From Euleptes europaea (taxonomy: Eukaryota; Chordata; Lepidosauria; Squamata; Sphaerodactylidae), in the NCBI RefSeq assembly GCF_029931775.1, contig NC_079316.1:70032064-70096063 (forward strand): DNA of 64,000 nt, written 5' to 3'. Both the position numbers and the translations under genes were made by a program. Shown piece by piece: positions 22,291-33,977 of this stretch (the stretch's first letter is position 1; each line of letters begins with the position of its first letter). The notes beneath the pieces were generated by a model, which saw only the letters and a list, made by a program, of their open reading frames with translations, was not told where the DNA came from and searched no databases.

Positions 22291-23756
22291 ATTATTGGAG
22301 AAGGGAGAAAAAGTTCCCTTCGCACACTGGGTTCCCCACTGACAGAATTAGCAGTTTAGTAACAAAGTTTGGAAACCACTCAAGGGTTTCTGCTTGCCCA
22401 CAAAATGGAGGCAAGGACTTGGGCCTTACATGTTCAGTGGCGGCAACAGGAACAGCATGTTAGCACCTGTAAGTGCAAGGAAAGAATGTGGCATTCCCTA
22501 TGCAGTTTTGCATGGACCAAGATGCATGGAATTAAAACATCTATTTTTCATTTCATATACTACGCTGAGACAAACCTGGATTTGTCACCCAGTCTCCAGT
22601 GCCAAATCAGGCTCCCTGGTGTCTTGTGACACGCACGTTTGCAAACACGTCTGTTGCATCCAAACTTTCTGTTTGCAAGGAGGCATTTAAAATAGATGAC
22701 CCCAAAATGTAACGTGCGGTGGTCTTACAGTTTTAAAACGTCTTACAGTTTTAAAAAGCAACCCTAATTTTAAAACTCGCGTCACATCGACGGCATATTC
22801 TATTTAAAGGGATGAAGTGCGATTAGAGAGCAGATGTTCCCATGATTCTAAGAAAAGTGCAGACGCACAGGAAGAACTTGGCTTGACTTGTCTGGTAAAA
22901 GTTTTTCTGTACAGTGGAGCGTTGTGATGCTTCCAATAGCATGTGTTCCGCATTTACCATGGCAACGGCTACTTTGGTAACAAGAAGCAAGCTGAGAGCT
23001 CTTGGAGTATTTATTGTGCATGAGCTTTCATCCATTTCTTTATGCCTGCAATGGATAACCAGTGGGTAATTGTACTATAGGCAGAGGAGAAAAATCAGTC
23101 AAGGAGCCTTAGAAAACAACAAAATGTGCTTGTGACCCATGGTCTGTGCCTTGTTTGCCATGTGTAGATACTTCGGGGGGGGGGGGGCAACCATAAAGGG
23201 ATCCAGCCTTCCAACCAAAGAGATGGAACTTGAAAACCAGACTGAATTGAAAATGCATTTTAAATTAAAGTAAGTGCATTTATTATTTAGCCACAGCCAA
23301 TGAATTCCCTTTCAAAGCAGTTCTGTGGCAGCATCCCATTAAAACGCAAGAGAGTTCACCCTGTTCTTGTTTAATTAGGTTCATTTTCTGTCCCTTGCTT
23401 GGACATCTGACCAGAAACTACCGCTGCCATGTGCAAAGATCACCCAGGAATTACACTGCGTCCCCAGCTATTATGCTCCAGTGTTAAGATATCTGGAAAT
23501 CAACTTCAAAGTAAAGGAAATATTTTTCTTTCACCCAAAGTGTTTTCAAGATTGCTAAATCAAGAGATATATTTCTGTAGACATCAGAGGGTCTGTTGGA
23601 TTCTAAAATGTCAGCCAGTCAAGGGCCATCATCGACCACAGGAAAGAAAGTAGGGATGCTGAGAACTTCATGGTGAACAAGTTTGGTAGGTGGGAGGGAG
23701 AGACATTATGCTGGGCAAAGCAAAGCAGGGAGGAAGTTAAAATCTCCCCTCATGCA
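22291..23756. other. Intergenic DNA, no gene seen
   Basis: No coding region recognised. Contains a G tract at about 23175-23187. The AT-rich, non-repetitive stretch 23240-23430 could be conserved non-coding DNA (speculative). Confidence 0.4.
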
Positions 23757-23761
23757 GTACC

Positions 23762-24195
23762 TGTGAGAGATCCCCTCTCTCTGAGTTTACTTCTCAAAAT
23801 CAAATGTTCAGACGTTGATAAAGAAACAAAGGATTTATTGAAGACATCAGGAGCTGAGACAGGCACAGATAGCAAGTTGCAAGTGAGGGGCTAATCGGGT
23901 TTACAGAATATATTGACTCCAGGGCACTGGGGCACTGGGGTTCACACTTATTGTTATGGGAAGTTACAAGCTAGGCATAATACAAAACATCAGACGAGTC
24001 CCAGGAAGTCTGGTGAAGCTATCACACTTCCAAGGCCGCATCGGCCTGAGGGAGTACTGACAGGAAGAACAGCGGGGGGGAAGATACATGGGGCAATCAG
24101 GCCTGGCGCCTGAGACCAGAAGGTGTGAACTGCTTTTATGAGTTCACTGATAGCAGGTGATGGGAAGCAGAGACACAGACACAGAGACCCTCACA
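23762..24195 (-). repeat. 3' LTR of chromovirus-like element
   Basis: 434 bp, starting TGTGAGAG and ending CCCTCACA in plus orientation, so TG...CA at both ends. By eye it is indistinguishable from 29173-29606. Confidence 0.95.
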
Positions 24196-24206
24196 TTCTG
24201 CCCCCC

Positions 24207-27200
24207 TTAAGGCCCCCCTCCGGGATCCTCGAGAGGGCGAGGTTTATCGGGATAAGCGAGGTGGAATTCTCGGAGCAAGCGAGGGGCCGCCATGTGGGGT
24301 GCGGCCACCCACTCGTCGTGAGCGGACCCAAGGTTTTTCCAACGAACAAAGTAAAACAGTTTCCCCTTCTTCCATTTGGAATCTAAGACCTTGGATATTT
24401 CCAGATGGGTATCCCCTCCTACCACAGTAGGAATTTCACGGTCGGGAGGGGGGTGGAACTGGGGGGCCGCCACATACGGTTTGAGAAGACTAATATGAAA
24501 AACCGGATGGACTCCCTTGAGAGTCTTTGGGAGCTTCAGTTCCACGGTAACCTCATTGATCACTCTGGTAATGGGGAAAGGTCCCACATAACGGTCGCTC
24601 AGTTTTTTGCAGGGCCGCAGGGAGCGGAGGTTTTTGGTGGACAGATACACTTGCTCCCCCACCTTTAGCTCCCATCCCGGAGACCGGTGTTTGTCTGCTT
24701 GTTCCTTGTACTTGCTTTTTGCCTTCTCAAGATTTTTGAGCAGCCACGGCCAGGTAGATTTAACTGCCTGGATCCACTCCTGAAGATCAGGGGTGGTTTG
24801 GAGCTCAGGCGTGACGGGGGCGGAACCGAAAGGACCGAATTCCGTCCCGTATATTACTTGGAAGGGACTAGAGGAATGAGGCGCATTGTTGTACGCATAT
24901 TCGGCGAATGGCAGCAGGTCGACCCAGTCATCCTGGTGGAAATTGACATAGCAACGCAAATAACATTCTACCACTGCGTTTACTCGTTCCGTTTGACCAT
25001 CCGTTTGGGGGTGATAGGCGGAAGACAAACCCTGTTCCTCCACCCCCATGAGTTTTAGAAACGCTCGCCAGAATTTGGCAACAAACTGGACCCCCCGGTC
25101 GGAGAGGACCTTCCTCGGTACCGAGTGTAGCCTGAGGACATGTGTAACAAATAGTTTAGCCAAACCCTGGGCTGAAGGAAGACCTGCACATGGAACAAAA
25201 TGGACCTGTTTGGAAAAAAGGTCCGTGATTACCCAGAGAACCGTTTTTCCCCGACTAGGAGGTAGGTCGGTGATAAAATCCATGGCTATGACTTCCCATG
25301 GGCGGGAGGGGTTCTCCAGCGGTTTAAGAAGCCCGGGGGGTTTCCCCATCCGTTTCTTAGCTGTGGCGCAAGTGGGGCAGCTGCGCACATACAGCTCCAC
25401 GTCGGCTCTCATACCGGGCCACCAGAACTGCCTCCGTACCAGGTGAAGTGTTTTAATGAAGCCAAAATGACCCGCCAATCTGGCACCATGTACAAGTCCC
25501 AATACCTCCTTGCGAAGGGAGGACGGGACATACAGTTTTCCCCCTTGCATCCACCAAGTGTTGGTTCGTTCCAGGCCAGTAGGGAGGAGATGGTGCTCCT
25601 CCTCCTGTAAGGAAGCGTCCCGGAGTCGCTGTTGGAAGGCTTCCGGGATACCCTTGAGCGTAGGGGGGGTTTCTGGTCGATGGGCTTGGGAGCGGGTGGT
25701 GACGGCTAAGCCGGGAACCTCCCCACGCTGCTCGGGCGTGAACAGGGAGTCGACCGGGCGATCGAACTCGTTGCGATACTGGGGGAGTCGAGACAGAGCG
25801 TCTGCCAGGGCATTGTCCTTCCCCGGGACATGTTTGAGAGTGAACCGGAATTTGGCGAAGAATTGGGCCCACCGAATTTGTTTGGCGTTGAGCTTTCTAG
25901 CTCCCTTGAGAGCCTCGAGATTCTTGTGATCGGTACACACTTCAAACGGCTGTTCGGCACCTTCTAAAAAGTGCCTCCATATGGTGAGGGCATGTTTGAC
26001 CGCCGCCGCCTCCTTCTCCCAAATAGCCCAGTTAATTTCGGACTGGGAAAACTTTTTGGAGAAGTAGGCGCATGGTCTCAACCGCCCCCCCTCATCTCTC
26101 TGCAATAGGGCTCCACCCATGGCCACATCCGAAGCATCCACCTGCACCACGAAAGGCTTGGTGCAATCTGGGTGAGCCAAAACGGGTTCGGATGAAAAGA
26201 GTATTTTTAAACACTCAAAAGCCTGCTGGCACTGGGGGGACCATTGCAAACGGGCTGAGGGAAGCGCGGCACTAGCCCCCTTGTCTTTGGTACGCAACAG
26301 ATTGGTGAGAGGAAGCGCAACTTGGGCAAAGTTGGGAATGAAGTTGCGGTAAAAGTTAGCGAATCCCAAGAATTGCTGAAGCTGGCGGCGGGTAGTGGGG
26401 GGTTCCCAATCTCGCACCGCCTGGACCTTGGCGGGGTCCATTTCTAAACCTTGGTGGGAAATCACGTACCCAAGAAATGTAATGGAAGGTTGGTGGAACT
26501 CACATTTGGATACCTTAGCATACAGTTTGTGCTCCCGCAGCCGCTGGAGCACTTCTCGCACTAGGCGCACATGTTCTTCCATGGTTTCAGAGTAAATAAG
26601 TATGTCATCGAGAAATACCACCACCCCCCGAAACAGTAAATCATGTAAAACCTCATTAATCAATTGCATGAACACACTGGGGGCCCCCGAAAGTCCGAAC
26701 GGCATGACTAGGTATTCAAACATTCCAAAACAGCTGGAAAAGGCCGTTTTGGGTTCGTCTCCTTCTTTAATGCGGATGCGGTGGTATGCTTCCACTAAGT
26801 CCAGTTTGGTGAAGATTCGGCCCTCCTTTAATTGTGCTAGAAGGTCGGGAATAAGAGGGAGAGGGTAAGCGTTAGACTGGGTGACCGCGTTTAGCCTACG
26901 AAAGTCAATACACAGTCTTAAATCTCCCGTCTTTTTCTTCACAAAGAAGGCCGGGGCCGAATAAGGAGCTTTGGAAGGGCGTATGAAACCCCTCGCCAAG
27001 TTAGCGTCCAAATAGTCCCGCAACACCGCCTTCTCACTAGGGCTCATGGGGTAGACCTTCCCTTTAGACAGTTTGCCTTCCCCCACGATTTCAATGGCAC
27101 AGTCCGTCTCTCTGTGGGGAGGTAGTTCGTCACACTCTTTGACATCAAAGACATCCGCAAACTGCGAGTATTCTGTGGGAAGTTGAGGAGGAATGGAGAT

Positions 27201-27746
27201 CGGATTGGGGGACCCTACCAATGCGGCGGCCGGAGTCCTGAGTACCCGTTCCTTGTCATGCAACCCACAGGGGCTGTCGGGGAATGAGAGCACCCGTTTA
27301 ACCCAGTCGATGGAGGGGTTATGTCCCCGTAGCCAGTTCATCCCTAACACCACTGGGGTTACAATAGGGGCGATGGTAAAATACAGGCGTTCCCAATGTT
27401 CCCCCACCGACATAATCACGGCAGCAGTTCGGTGGGTCACTGGGCCCCGTTTAAAATCGCTCCCGTCCATTTGAAAAAAGCGGAGGGGTCCCGGAAGCCG
27501 CTTGCGCCGGACTCCCAGTTTCTTGGCGGCTTCCTCACTAATCATAGTGCGGGCACACCCCGAGTCAACCAAAGCGGGGAATTCTAACTTGGGACCCCCT
27601 TTGGGTAGGGACAGGTGAACACGTACATACACATTGTCCTCTTGGGCGCTTACCATCGGTGGAGCTCCTTGCACAACGACAGGGGCGGTCTGCTGCGGAG
27701 CCCCCTCTACAGCAGACCGACGGCGTTTTTTGCCGGCTGTTCCCAC
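24207..27746 (-). CDS. pol region of chromovirus-like Ty3/gypsy element
   Basis: A single open region of about 1,179 codons. In order it shows a retropepsin-like protease (VDSGCART near residue 60), a Ty3-type reverse transcriptase with the FLDD catalytic box, RNase H (VQVDASDVAMGG), an integrase with an HHCC zinc region and DDE core (MDFITDLPPS onward), and a C-terminal chromodomain (FYFVRWKNLGSAHDEW). This is the layout of chromoviral Ty3/gypsy elements. It belongs to the mobile element and is not a host gene. Confidence 0.93.
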   Translation of the reverse strand: MGTAGKKRRRSAVEGAPQQTAPVVVQGAPPMVSAQEDNVYVRVHLSLPKGGPKLEFPALVDSGCARTMISEEAAKKLGVRRKRLPGPLRFFQMDGSDFKRGPVTHRTAAVIMSVGEHWERLYFTIAPIVTPVVLGMNWLRGHNPSIDWVKRVLSFPDSPCGLHDKERVLRTPAAALVGSPNPISIPPQLPTEYSQFADVFDVKECDELPPHRETDCAIEIVGEGKLSKGKVYPMSPSEKAVLRDYLDANLARGFIRPSKAPYSAPAFFVKKKTGDLRLCIDFRRLNAVTQSNAYPLPLIPDLLAQLKEGRIFTKLDLVEAYHRIRIKEGDEPKTAFSSCFGMFEYLVMPFGLSGAPSVFMQLINEVLHDLLFRGVVVFLDDILIYSETMEEHVRLVREVLQRLREHKLYAKVSKCEFHQPSITFLGYVISHQGLEMDPAKVQAVRDWEPPTTRRQLQQFLGFANFYRNFIPNFAQVALPLTNLLRTKDKGASAALPSARLQWSPQCQQAFECLKILFSSEPVLAHPDCTKPFVVQVDASDVAMGGALLQRDEGGRLRPCAYFSKKFSQSEINWAIWEKEAAAVKHALTIWRHFLEGAEQPFEVCTDHKNLEALKGARKLNAKQIRWAQFFAKFRFTLKHVPGKDNALADALSRLPQYRNEFDRPVDSLFTPEQRGEVPGLAVTTRSQAHRPETPPTLKGIPEAFQQRLRDASLQEEEHHLLPTGLERTNTWWMQGGKLYVPSSLRKEVLGLVHGARLAGHFGFIKTLHLVRRQFWWPGMRADVELYVRSCPTCATAKKRMGKPPGLLKPLENPSRPWEVIAMDFITDLPPSRGKTVLWVITDLFSKQVHFVPCAGLPSAQGLAKLFVTHVLRLHSVPRKVLSDRGVQFVAKFWRAFLKLMGVEEQGLSSAYHPQTDGQTERVNAVVECYLRCYVNFHQDDWVDLLPFAEYAYNNAPHSSSPFQVIYGTEFGPFGSAPVTPELQTTPDLQEWIQAVKSTWPWLLKNLEKAKSKYKEQADKHRSPGWELKVGEQVYLSTKNLRSLRPCKKLSDRYVGPFPITRVINEVTVELKLPKTLKGVHPVFHISLLKPYVAAPQFHPPPDREIPTVVGGDTHLEISKVLDSKWKKGKLFYFVRWKNLGSAHDEWVAAPHMAAPRLLREFHLAYPDKPRPLEDPGGGP

Positions 27747-29120
27747 TCTTCCTCCTCACTGGAAGAGGGGGATGGGGTGGTGGCAATCGGGGATCCGTCC
27801 GAATCAAAAGTAGTATTTGTAATCCGGGACCCCGTTGGGCCTGTAGAGGTGGAGATCACATCCTGGGGGCGCGCATGGAGAGCGGAGGGTGCGCCGGAAC
27901 GCCGGCCCGGTGGCCCGCTCCTGCGGCGGGGCTGCTCCTCAGCGGCCGTCTTCTGCGGTTCGGTCGGGGCTTGGCGAGGGGGGTTTGGACGACCCGCACG
28001 AGAGGGGCATTGCGACGCAAAGTGCCCCTTTCCTCCACAGGTCAGGCAGACTCCGGTCTCAAAACGTTTACGGCGTTCAGCGGCCGAGGGACCCCCGCTC
28101 CCTCCCGGTCGGAAGTCTCGGCCCCGGTCACTCCGGGGTCTCGGGTCTCGTCCAACGCGTTGTTTGGACAAGGTCAGGAGTTGTTTGCGATTCTCAATGT
28201 CGGCAGCGTGGCGAACCCAACCTTCCACATCCGGGGGGTTCCCTTGCATAAAAGCCCAATGCTGGAGGTCCGGGTTGAGGCCCTCCCTGAAGCACTGTAC
28301 CAAAGTGGCTTCACTCCAGTCCAGGATTCGGCTGGCCAGTGATTGAAACTCACTTGCATACTGCGCCACCGACTTAGTCCCTTGGCGCAGTTGCATCAGG
28401 GAGGCTTTAGCTCGCTCACCCAGGGTCGGGTCCTCGAAGCGGTTTCGGAGTGCTACCATAAACTCATCCAGGGTTCGTAGCACCGGCGAGCGGAGTTCAT
28501 ACTGCAACACCATCCAGGCGGCCGCCTCCCCTTGCAGCAGGGAAGCCACGTACTGTACCCGGGACTCCTCGGAAGTGAAGGTCCGGCCCTGTTCCCGCAT
28601 AAAAATGTCCACTTGGACCATGAAAAAGGTCAATTGGTCACCCGAACCGTCATAGGTGACTTTCAGGTCCCGACGGGACGGGAGGCTAGGAGGCGCGGGG
28701 GGGGGCTGCCGGTGTTCCGTCCGGGGGGTTGCCGGCAGGCGGTTGCACTTTCAAGGCGTCCAGGGCCGCGGCCATCTCACCCATCACCCGCCGCATGGAC
28801 TCCATCTGTTCCTGCATGGCTTGGCGATCCTCCAGCCACTGCCTGCGTTCCTCTTCCATCAGGGCCTCCTTGCGAGCCGGGTCCCCTTCAAGTCCCGTGC
28901 TGGGGAAGGCCAAACGGCGATCCTTCGCCGCGGTTCGGGAGAGAGACCAACCCTTGGGGGAGTCCAGCCAATTGTTAAAAAGTCCACGGCCTTGGTCGGG
29001 GATGGGACCCCTAGGGTTCTTTGGCTTGGCACCCTCCTCCTTGGGATCCGGCTTCTCCGGTACCACCGGTCCGTCCGGTGCATCAGGGGTAGTAGGGGTG
29101 TTTTCCTCATCGCCTGACAT
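27707..29120 (-). pseudogene. gag region of chromovirus-like element
   Basis: The region encodes a Sushi/PEG10-like capsid segment (LLQGEAAAWMVLQYELRSP-type wording) and a single zinc knuckle (CLTCGGKGHFASQCP), followed by a proline- and arginine-rich tail. It overlaps the start of pol by about 40 bp. About one break appears to separate its beginning from the rest. It is related by family to the domesticated PEG10/RTL genes, but nothing suggests domestication here. Confidence 0.85.
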
Positions 29121-29172
29121 TCTGTCCCAAAAGGTACAGCAGCAGTTCGAGAGGCAAAGACTTGCAACTTAA

Positions 29173-29606
29173 TGTGAGAGATCCCCTCTCTCTGAGTTTA
29201 CTTCTCAAAATCAAATGTTCAGACGTTGATAAAGAAACAAAGGATTTATTGAAGACATCAGGAGCTGAGACAGGCACAGATAGCAAGTTGCAAGTGAGGG
29301 GCTAATCGGGTTTACAGAATATATTGACTCCAGGGCACTGGGGCACTGGGGTTCACACTTATTGTTATGGGAAGTTACAAGCTAGGCATAATACAAAACA
29401 TCAGACGAGTCCCAGGAAGTCTGGTGAAGCTATCACACTTCCAAGGCCGCATCGGCCTGAGGGAGTACTGACAGGAAGAACAGCGGGGGGGAAGATACAT
29501 GGGGCAATCAGGCCTGGCGCCTGAGACCAGAAGGTGTGAACTGCTTTTATGAGTTCACTGATAGCAGGTGATGGGAAGCAGAGACACAGACACAGAGACC
29601 CTCACA
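29173..29606 (-). repeat. 5' LTR of chromovirus-like element
   Basis: 434 bp, matching 23762-24195 without visible difference. It is the upstream LTR because the element reads on the minus strand. Confidence 0.95.
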
Positions 29607-29611
29607 GTACC

Positions 29612-30542
29612 TCTGTCCCCGTTCAAACTGCGCACCACTCCTGCAGCTGCTATTTATAGAGATTTTTAAAGACTGGAGAGCCAGTCACAAATGTCTTGCT
29701 TTATTTGCCTCTAACTTTAAGACAGAGCTTGTCAAATCCCAGGTGCCAGGGTGCCAGAACACCTAGAAATTTAATCGTGGCACTTAGTACTTTCATCAGT
29801 CATTTATTGTCATTTCCTCTCAGTAGAAATACAAAGCTTATTTAGGTAAGGGACAGAGGTTAGCTTTCTGTTGTGATGACAGCTAGAGTTACCCCATAAT
29901 CTATACACTACAACACTTTTGTTATAGCTTTCAAAATGACAATTTTTGCAGAGTTTAGGATTAGGTTTTGTAGTAACAATAATGAGGAAGTATGGTGATT
30001 AAAATATAAAACCCCTCAAAGGCCCAAAAAAATGAGTCTGGCTCCTGAATTTTTGGAGTGTCTCATAAAGCCAAAGAAAAATGGTCAAAGCTTGCTTTAA
30101 GAAGTTTCTGGTAAGTGCCTAAAACTCTGGGCTTAGAACAGTTTCAATTTAGTTGGTGAAGTGAGTCAAGAAAAAGTAGGCAATGGTGCCCTCAAGTGGC
30201 TTGCAGAGGAGTTGAGTAAACCATGTTATAAAGTTTTGAGGATCAAAAGTCTTTGACCATAAAGAGTCCTGGGTCAGAATTTACATGTTTGTTACAGAGC
30301 CAATAGCAAGGTAATGTTATATTCATGGCACTATACCTTTTCTAGTATGCTTACAGCCAATTCCTTTTTTTTTAAGTTCATTTGTACACATACTTAAATA
30401 TTTGACAAGGTTTGTTGCAAACATTTTTACTTGAAGTAAACTTGCCATGAGCCAGTCATGCGAATTAAATTCCCATTCTTTCTAAGCAAATGATTGGCCA
30501 TAGTTCAAGCAGTTCCATGAGACACAATCTAAAGGCTGCCAT
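29612..30542. other. Intergenic DNA, no gene seen
   Basis: AT-rich, with no coding region or clear repeat recognised. Confidence 0.4.
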
Positions 30543-30844
30543 AGAAGAATAAGAGTTGTTTTTTATACACCAATTTTCTCTACCTTTAAGGAGTCTCAAA
30601 CCAGTTTACAATCCCCTTCCCTTCCTCTCCCCACAACAGACACCTTGTGAGGTAGGTGGGGCTGAGAGAGTTTGAAGAGAACTGTGACTAGCCCAAGATC
30701 ACGCAGCAGGCCTCATGTGTAGGAGTAGGGAATCACACCTGGTTCACCAGATTAGAGTTCACTGCTCATGTGGAGGAGTGGGGAATCAAACCCAGTTTTC
30801 CAGATTAGAGTCCACAGCTCTTAACCACTACACCACCCTGGCTC
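30543..30844 (-). mobile_element. tRNA-derived SINE with BovB-like tail
   Basis: Full-length minus-strand copy: AGAAGAATAAGAGTTG tail, CCCCACAACAGACACC body, and tRNA-like head CTCTTAACCACTACACCA at the right. Confidence 0.88.
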
Positions 30845-31559
30845 CCATAGTGGCAGCGACTTTGGAAACTAGACCAGGATATTTGGGATTCCAAAAAGGG
30901 AGACATTTGAATGAGGATAAATTCAGAAGCACTTTGATAAATTCAGAAGCACTTTGCTAAAAGATCTATGTAAATCATGGCCATTTCTTTACCATAGATG
31001 ACCTGATGGTGTTTATTTAAAAGGCTCCCATAGCTCTGCAGGAATGAGGGCAATTAAGATGAGATGAGGGCAATTAAGATGTTCCGCTACTGGAGAATAG
31101 TGGCTCCAGCTATGTTTCCTGATGGGGGTTTCATACTGGCACAGCTGCAATCCTGTCGATGCCTTGGTCAATCCTTGAGTTAGGGCTTTGACCTGGGCTC
31201 TTGTTGAGATGTCCTGTCCCACTTAGTAGAGCCCATTTGGATCCAGGTTATTGAGGAGCTAGGCAAGGATGACGGCTAGGGTGATGGTAACAAGAAACAA
31301 CGGCTGGAGATTGGCTAGAGATTTAGAGGCTACTGAATGGCATTGATGGTGGCAAGGGAAGTACTCTTTTCTGCTACATTTGTATCTGCACAAAGCCATC
31401 CTGCTGTCTTGGGTGCTTTGGTGCCTTTAATGCTTATGTGAGAATCAGAGGAGCCCTGCAAGGCATTTTGCAAATAAAATGGCAGCAGTAGCCAACACCT
31501 TGGTTAGTCTGCTGTTGGACAGGAAAGATCTGGCTTCTGGTATTCATGTCTTCTTGGCA
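30845..31559. other. Intergenic DNA with two small tandem duplications
   Basis: GATAAATTCAGAAGCACTTT is duplicated near 30918-30957 and GATGAGGGCAATTAA near 31045-31080. The remainder may be old LINE sequence; no gene seen. Confidence 0.4.
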
Positions 31560-31830
31560 CCCAGGTAGAACTATTGTGATGTGTTATATATGGAGCTACC
31601 TTGTGAAGAGTGCACAAAAGCTACAACTGGCTAGAAATGCAGCTACCAGATTGCTGGTAAGGGAGCAAATTACTTCTGTTCAATCCACACTGTTTGTCAA
31701 TTTCTAGAGTCAATTCACAGTGCCAGTCAGAACCTTTAAAGTTCTACATTGTCTGGGATCACAATATCTCTATGGCTGCCTGCTCCCATATATGCCAGAC
31801 TTTTTCAGATTATGCTTCTGTATAACTGGT
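31560..31830 (+). mobile_element. L2-like LINE fragment (end of ORF2)
   Basis: Translations in neighbouring frames give CDVLYMELPCE, LARNAATRLL and TFKVLHCLGSQYL, which correspond to the conserved end of L2-type ORF2. The copy is broken by frameshifts and stops. Confidence 0.6.
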
Positions 31831-31874
31831 TGAAGTTAGGCTCATTTTTAAATGATGCTTTTCATATTGGTTAC

Positions 31875-32430
31875 TAGGATTGTGCAAAAAGTTTTTGGTA
31901 AATTTCAGGTTTATTGGGCCCAATTTTTTCGGTAAACCCGGAATAAGCTGAATACCCATATTGGTATATTTTGGTATTTGGCCCGAAAAATTTGGGACCA
32001 TTATAAAAAAAGGTAAAGGTCCCCTGTGCAAGCACCGGGTCATTCCTGACCCATGGGGTGACCTCACATCCCGATGTTTCCTAGGCAGTCTTTGTTAACA
32101 GGGTGGTTTGCCAGTGCCTTTTCCAGTCATCTTCCCTTTATCCCCAGCAAGCTGGGTACTCATTTGACCGACCTCTGAAGGATGGAAGGCTGAATCAACC
32201 TTGAGCTGGCTACCTGAAACCAACTTCCGTTGGGATCGAACTCAGGTCGTGAGCAGAGCTTTTGACTGCAGTACTGCAGCTTACCACTCTGCGCCACGGG
32301 GCTCCATTATAGAATGGAATTTTTGAAGCTCCTGGGGACATTTTTGGAGGTAGAGTCCCCATATTTCAGCATAGCTGTCCATTGGTTTTCAAGTTCAGAA
32401 GTTCAGCGTTGCTGAGGTCTGACAGAAAAA
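31875..32430. repeat. Unclassified repeat, split by a SINE
   Basis: It begins TGTGCAAAAAGTTTTTGG, runs through TATTGGTATATTTTGG and GGGACCATTATA, and continues after a SINE at 32304. The wording matches the edges of the array at 1440-4150. Confidence 0.55.
32006..32303 (-). mobile_element. tRNA-derived SINE (second tRNA-headed family)
   Basis: On the minus strand it opens with AGCCCCGTGGCGCAGAGTGG and has a B box in GAGTTCGATCCC. It ends with GGGGACCTTTACCTTTTTTT. A perfect 8-bp target-site duplication, CCATTATA, flanks it (31998-32005 and 32304-32311). Confidence 0.9.
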
Positions 32431-33394
32431 GCTGATTGACAGGCTGGCGCCTCAAAGTCAGGGGCATAGCATGATGTCCATGCTTCCAAACTGAGGAAAA
32501 CAGCTTAAATGCAAGAAAAGCAAGGCACTTTTGGTGTCAAATGACATCCTGTGAACAGTCCTTTAATGTGGTCATCAAAAATCTGATTTCAAGAGATGGT
32601 CATGAGGTGGTGAAATGAAGCCTCTACTCAGGGCGACCTTCAGTTTCAGAGCAGGTTTTCCAGAGGGCAAGGGAAAGGGGGACCTGGCCATTCTCCATGG
32701 CGAGGGGGAGAGACAGCGTGCCCGCTCGCCTGCTCTCTCTCTCTCTTTCTCTCTCTCTCAGGCTCGCTGGTTCCACAGCCCGGCTGCCAGAGCGAGCAGG
32801 CGCAAGAGCAGGTGCTCCGAACCAAGTTCGGAGAGCCTCACTCAATGGGCCAAAGAGCCGCATGCGGCTCGGGAGCCGCAGTTTGCAGACCCCTGTTCTA
32901 GGAAACATTTGTTTATTACATCTTCATATTAGGATTTACAGTTGTGGTTTTCACTGAAGCTTCTTTTTATTGCATCCACAGAAAACAACAAATGCCCCTA
33001 TATTTTCACAAACAACCCAACACCACAATATCCACACACGTCCTTTGTTTATCAAGTTCTGATCTTACGCACTGCAGGATCCCACTGGTTCCTTGCAGTT
33101 TGCAGCTCAGCAGTCTGTTAAACCCCCTACTAAGATGGCTTGAAGATGAATAATTCCAAGCACCATTGTGTTGATACAGCACAGAGACCAGAAGGCTGGA
33201 AGGCTGTAGCAATTCCATGAAAAGTTAATGTCTTAAAGGCAAGCATAGAAGGGGCAGTAGGACTTAGCCACTATTGAAACTAGCAGTCACCATCAGCCTG
33301 AGGAGGGGAAGGTTTGCCCCCAGGACCCATATTATCAGATGAAGGAGCCACTGAAATATTGCCTATTTTGTTACCATGCCAGAGAAGAGACACA
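32431..33394. other. Intergenic DNA with CT-rich microsatellite
   Basis: Contains a CT run (about 32729-32760). The stretch to 32900 ends in GAGCCGCAGTTTGCAGACCC, wording typical of worn hAT-type MITEs. No gene recognised. Confidence 0.45.
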
Positions 33395-33675
33395 ATCATA
33401 GAATCATAGAGTTGGAAGGGACCACCAGGGTCATCCAGTCCAACCCCCTGCACAATGCAGGAAACTCACAACTACCCCCCCACATCCCCGGTGACCCCTA
33501 CTCCATGCCCAGAAGATGGCCAAGATGCCCTCCCTTTCATCATCTGCTTAAGGTCATAGAATCAGCATTACTAACAGATGGCCATCTAACCTCTTCTTAA
33601 AAACCTTCAGAGAAGGAGAGCTTACCACCTCCCGAGGAAGCCTGTTCCACTGAGGAACCCAACTGTCAGAAAATT
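33395..33675 (-). mobile_element. CR1 LINE 3' end, interrupted by a PLE
   Basis: The reverse complement of CR1's 3' terminus (ATCATAGAATCATAGAGTTGG) begins at 33395. The CR1 continues to 33675, is split by the PLE at 33676-35140, and resumes at about 35141-35235. Confidence 0.85.
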
Positions 33676-33729
33676 GGTTCTTGTAGGTTATCCGGGCTGT
33701 GTAACCGTGGTCTTGGTATTTTCTTTCCT

Positions 33730-33766
33730 GACGTTTCGCCAGCAACTGTGGCAGGCATCTTCAGAG
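33730..33766 (-). ncRNA. Hammerhead ribozyme-like motif (PLE family 2)
   Basis: On the minus strand: CUGAAGA core, a GCC/GGC-based stem II, GAAA, then CGUC. The same motif is in the copies at 4741, 45839, 53222 and 53403. Stem III would be only AC/GU, as in the minimal hammerheads known from Penelope-like elements. Confidence 0.5.
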
Positions 33767-33977
33767 TAGTAACACTGAAGGACAGTGTCTCTCAGTGTCA
33801 AGTGTGTAGGAAGATATAGTCAGAAAGGGGTAGGGTTTGAGCTGAATCATTGTCCTGCAAAAGTAATGTGCTAATCATTGTCCTGTAAGTATCAAGATAA
33901 TGTGCTAATGACGGTGTGGTATGTTAATATGGAACCATTGTATCCTGAAGTGATCTGTTAATGTGTGAAGTCCAAAG

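Larger units (their letters stand above)
23762..29606 (-). mobile_element. Chromodomain-bearing Ty3/gypsy element, young
   Basis: A 5.8-kb LTR retroelement on the minus strand with perfect 5-bp target-site duplications GTACC (23757-23761 and 29607-29611). The two 434-bp LTRs look identical, implying a very recent insertion. The order along the element is LTR, gag region, pol region (protease, RT, RNase H, integrase, chromodomain), polypurine tract (AAGGGGGGCAGAA) and LTR. The gag and pol frames overlap slightly, as expected for the ribosomal frameshift this family uses. The pol frame looks whole; gag appears to carry about one break. The gag wording and terminal chromodomain place it near Sushi-type chromoviruses (inference). 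Confidence 0.95.

Noticed and set aside
27615-28346. Plus-strand frames of 227 and 243 codons over the chromovirus gag
   Set aside because: Antisense to gag, rich in Arg/Gly/Pro from high GC, with no independent support.
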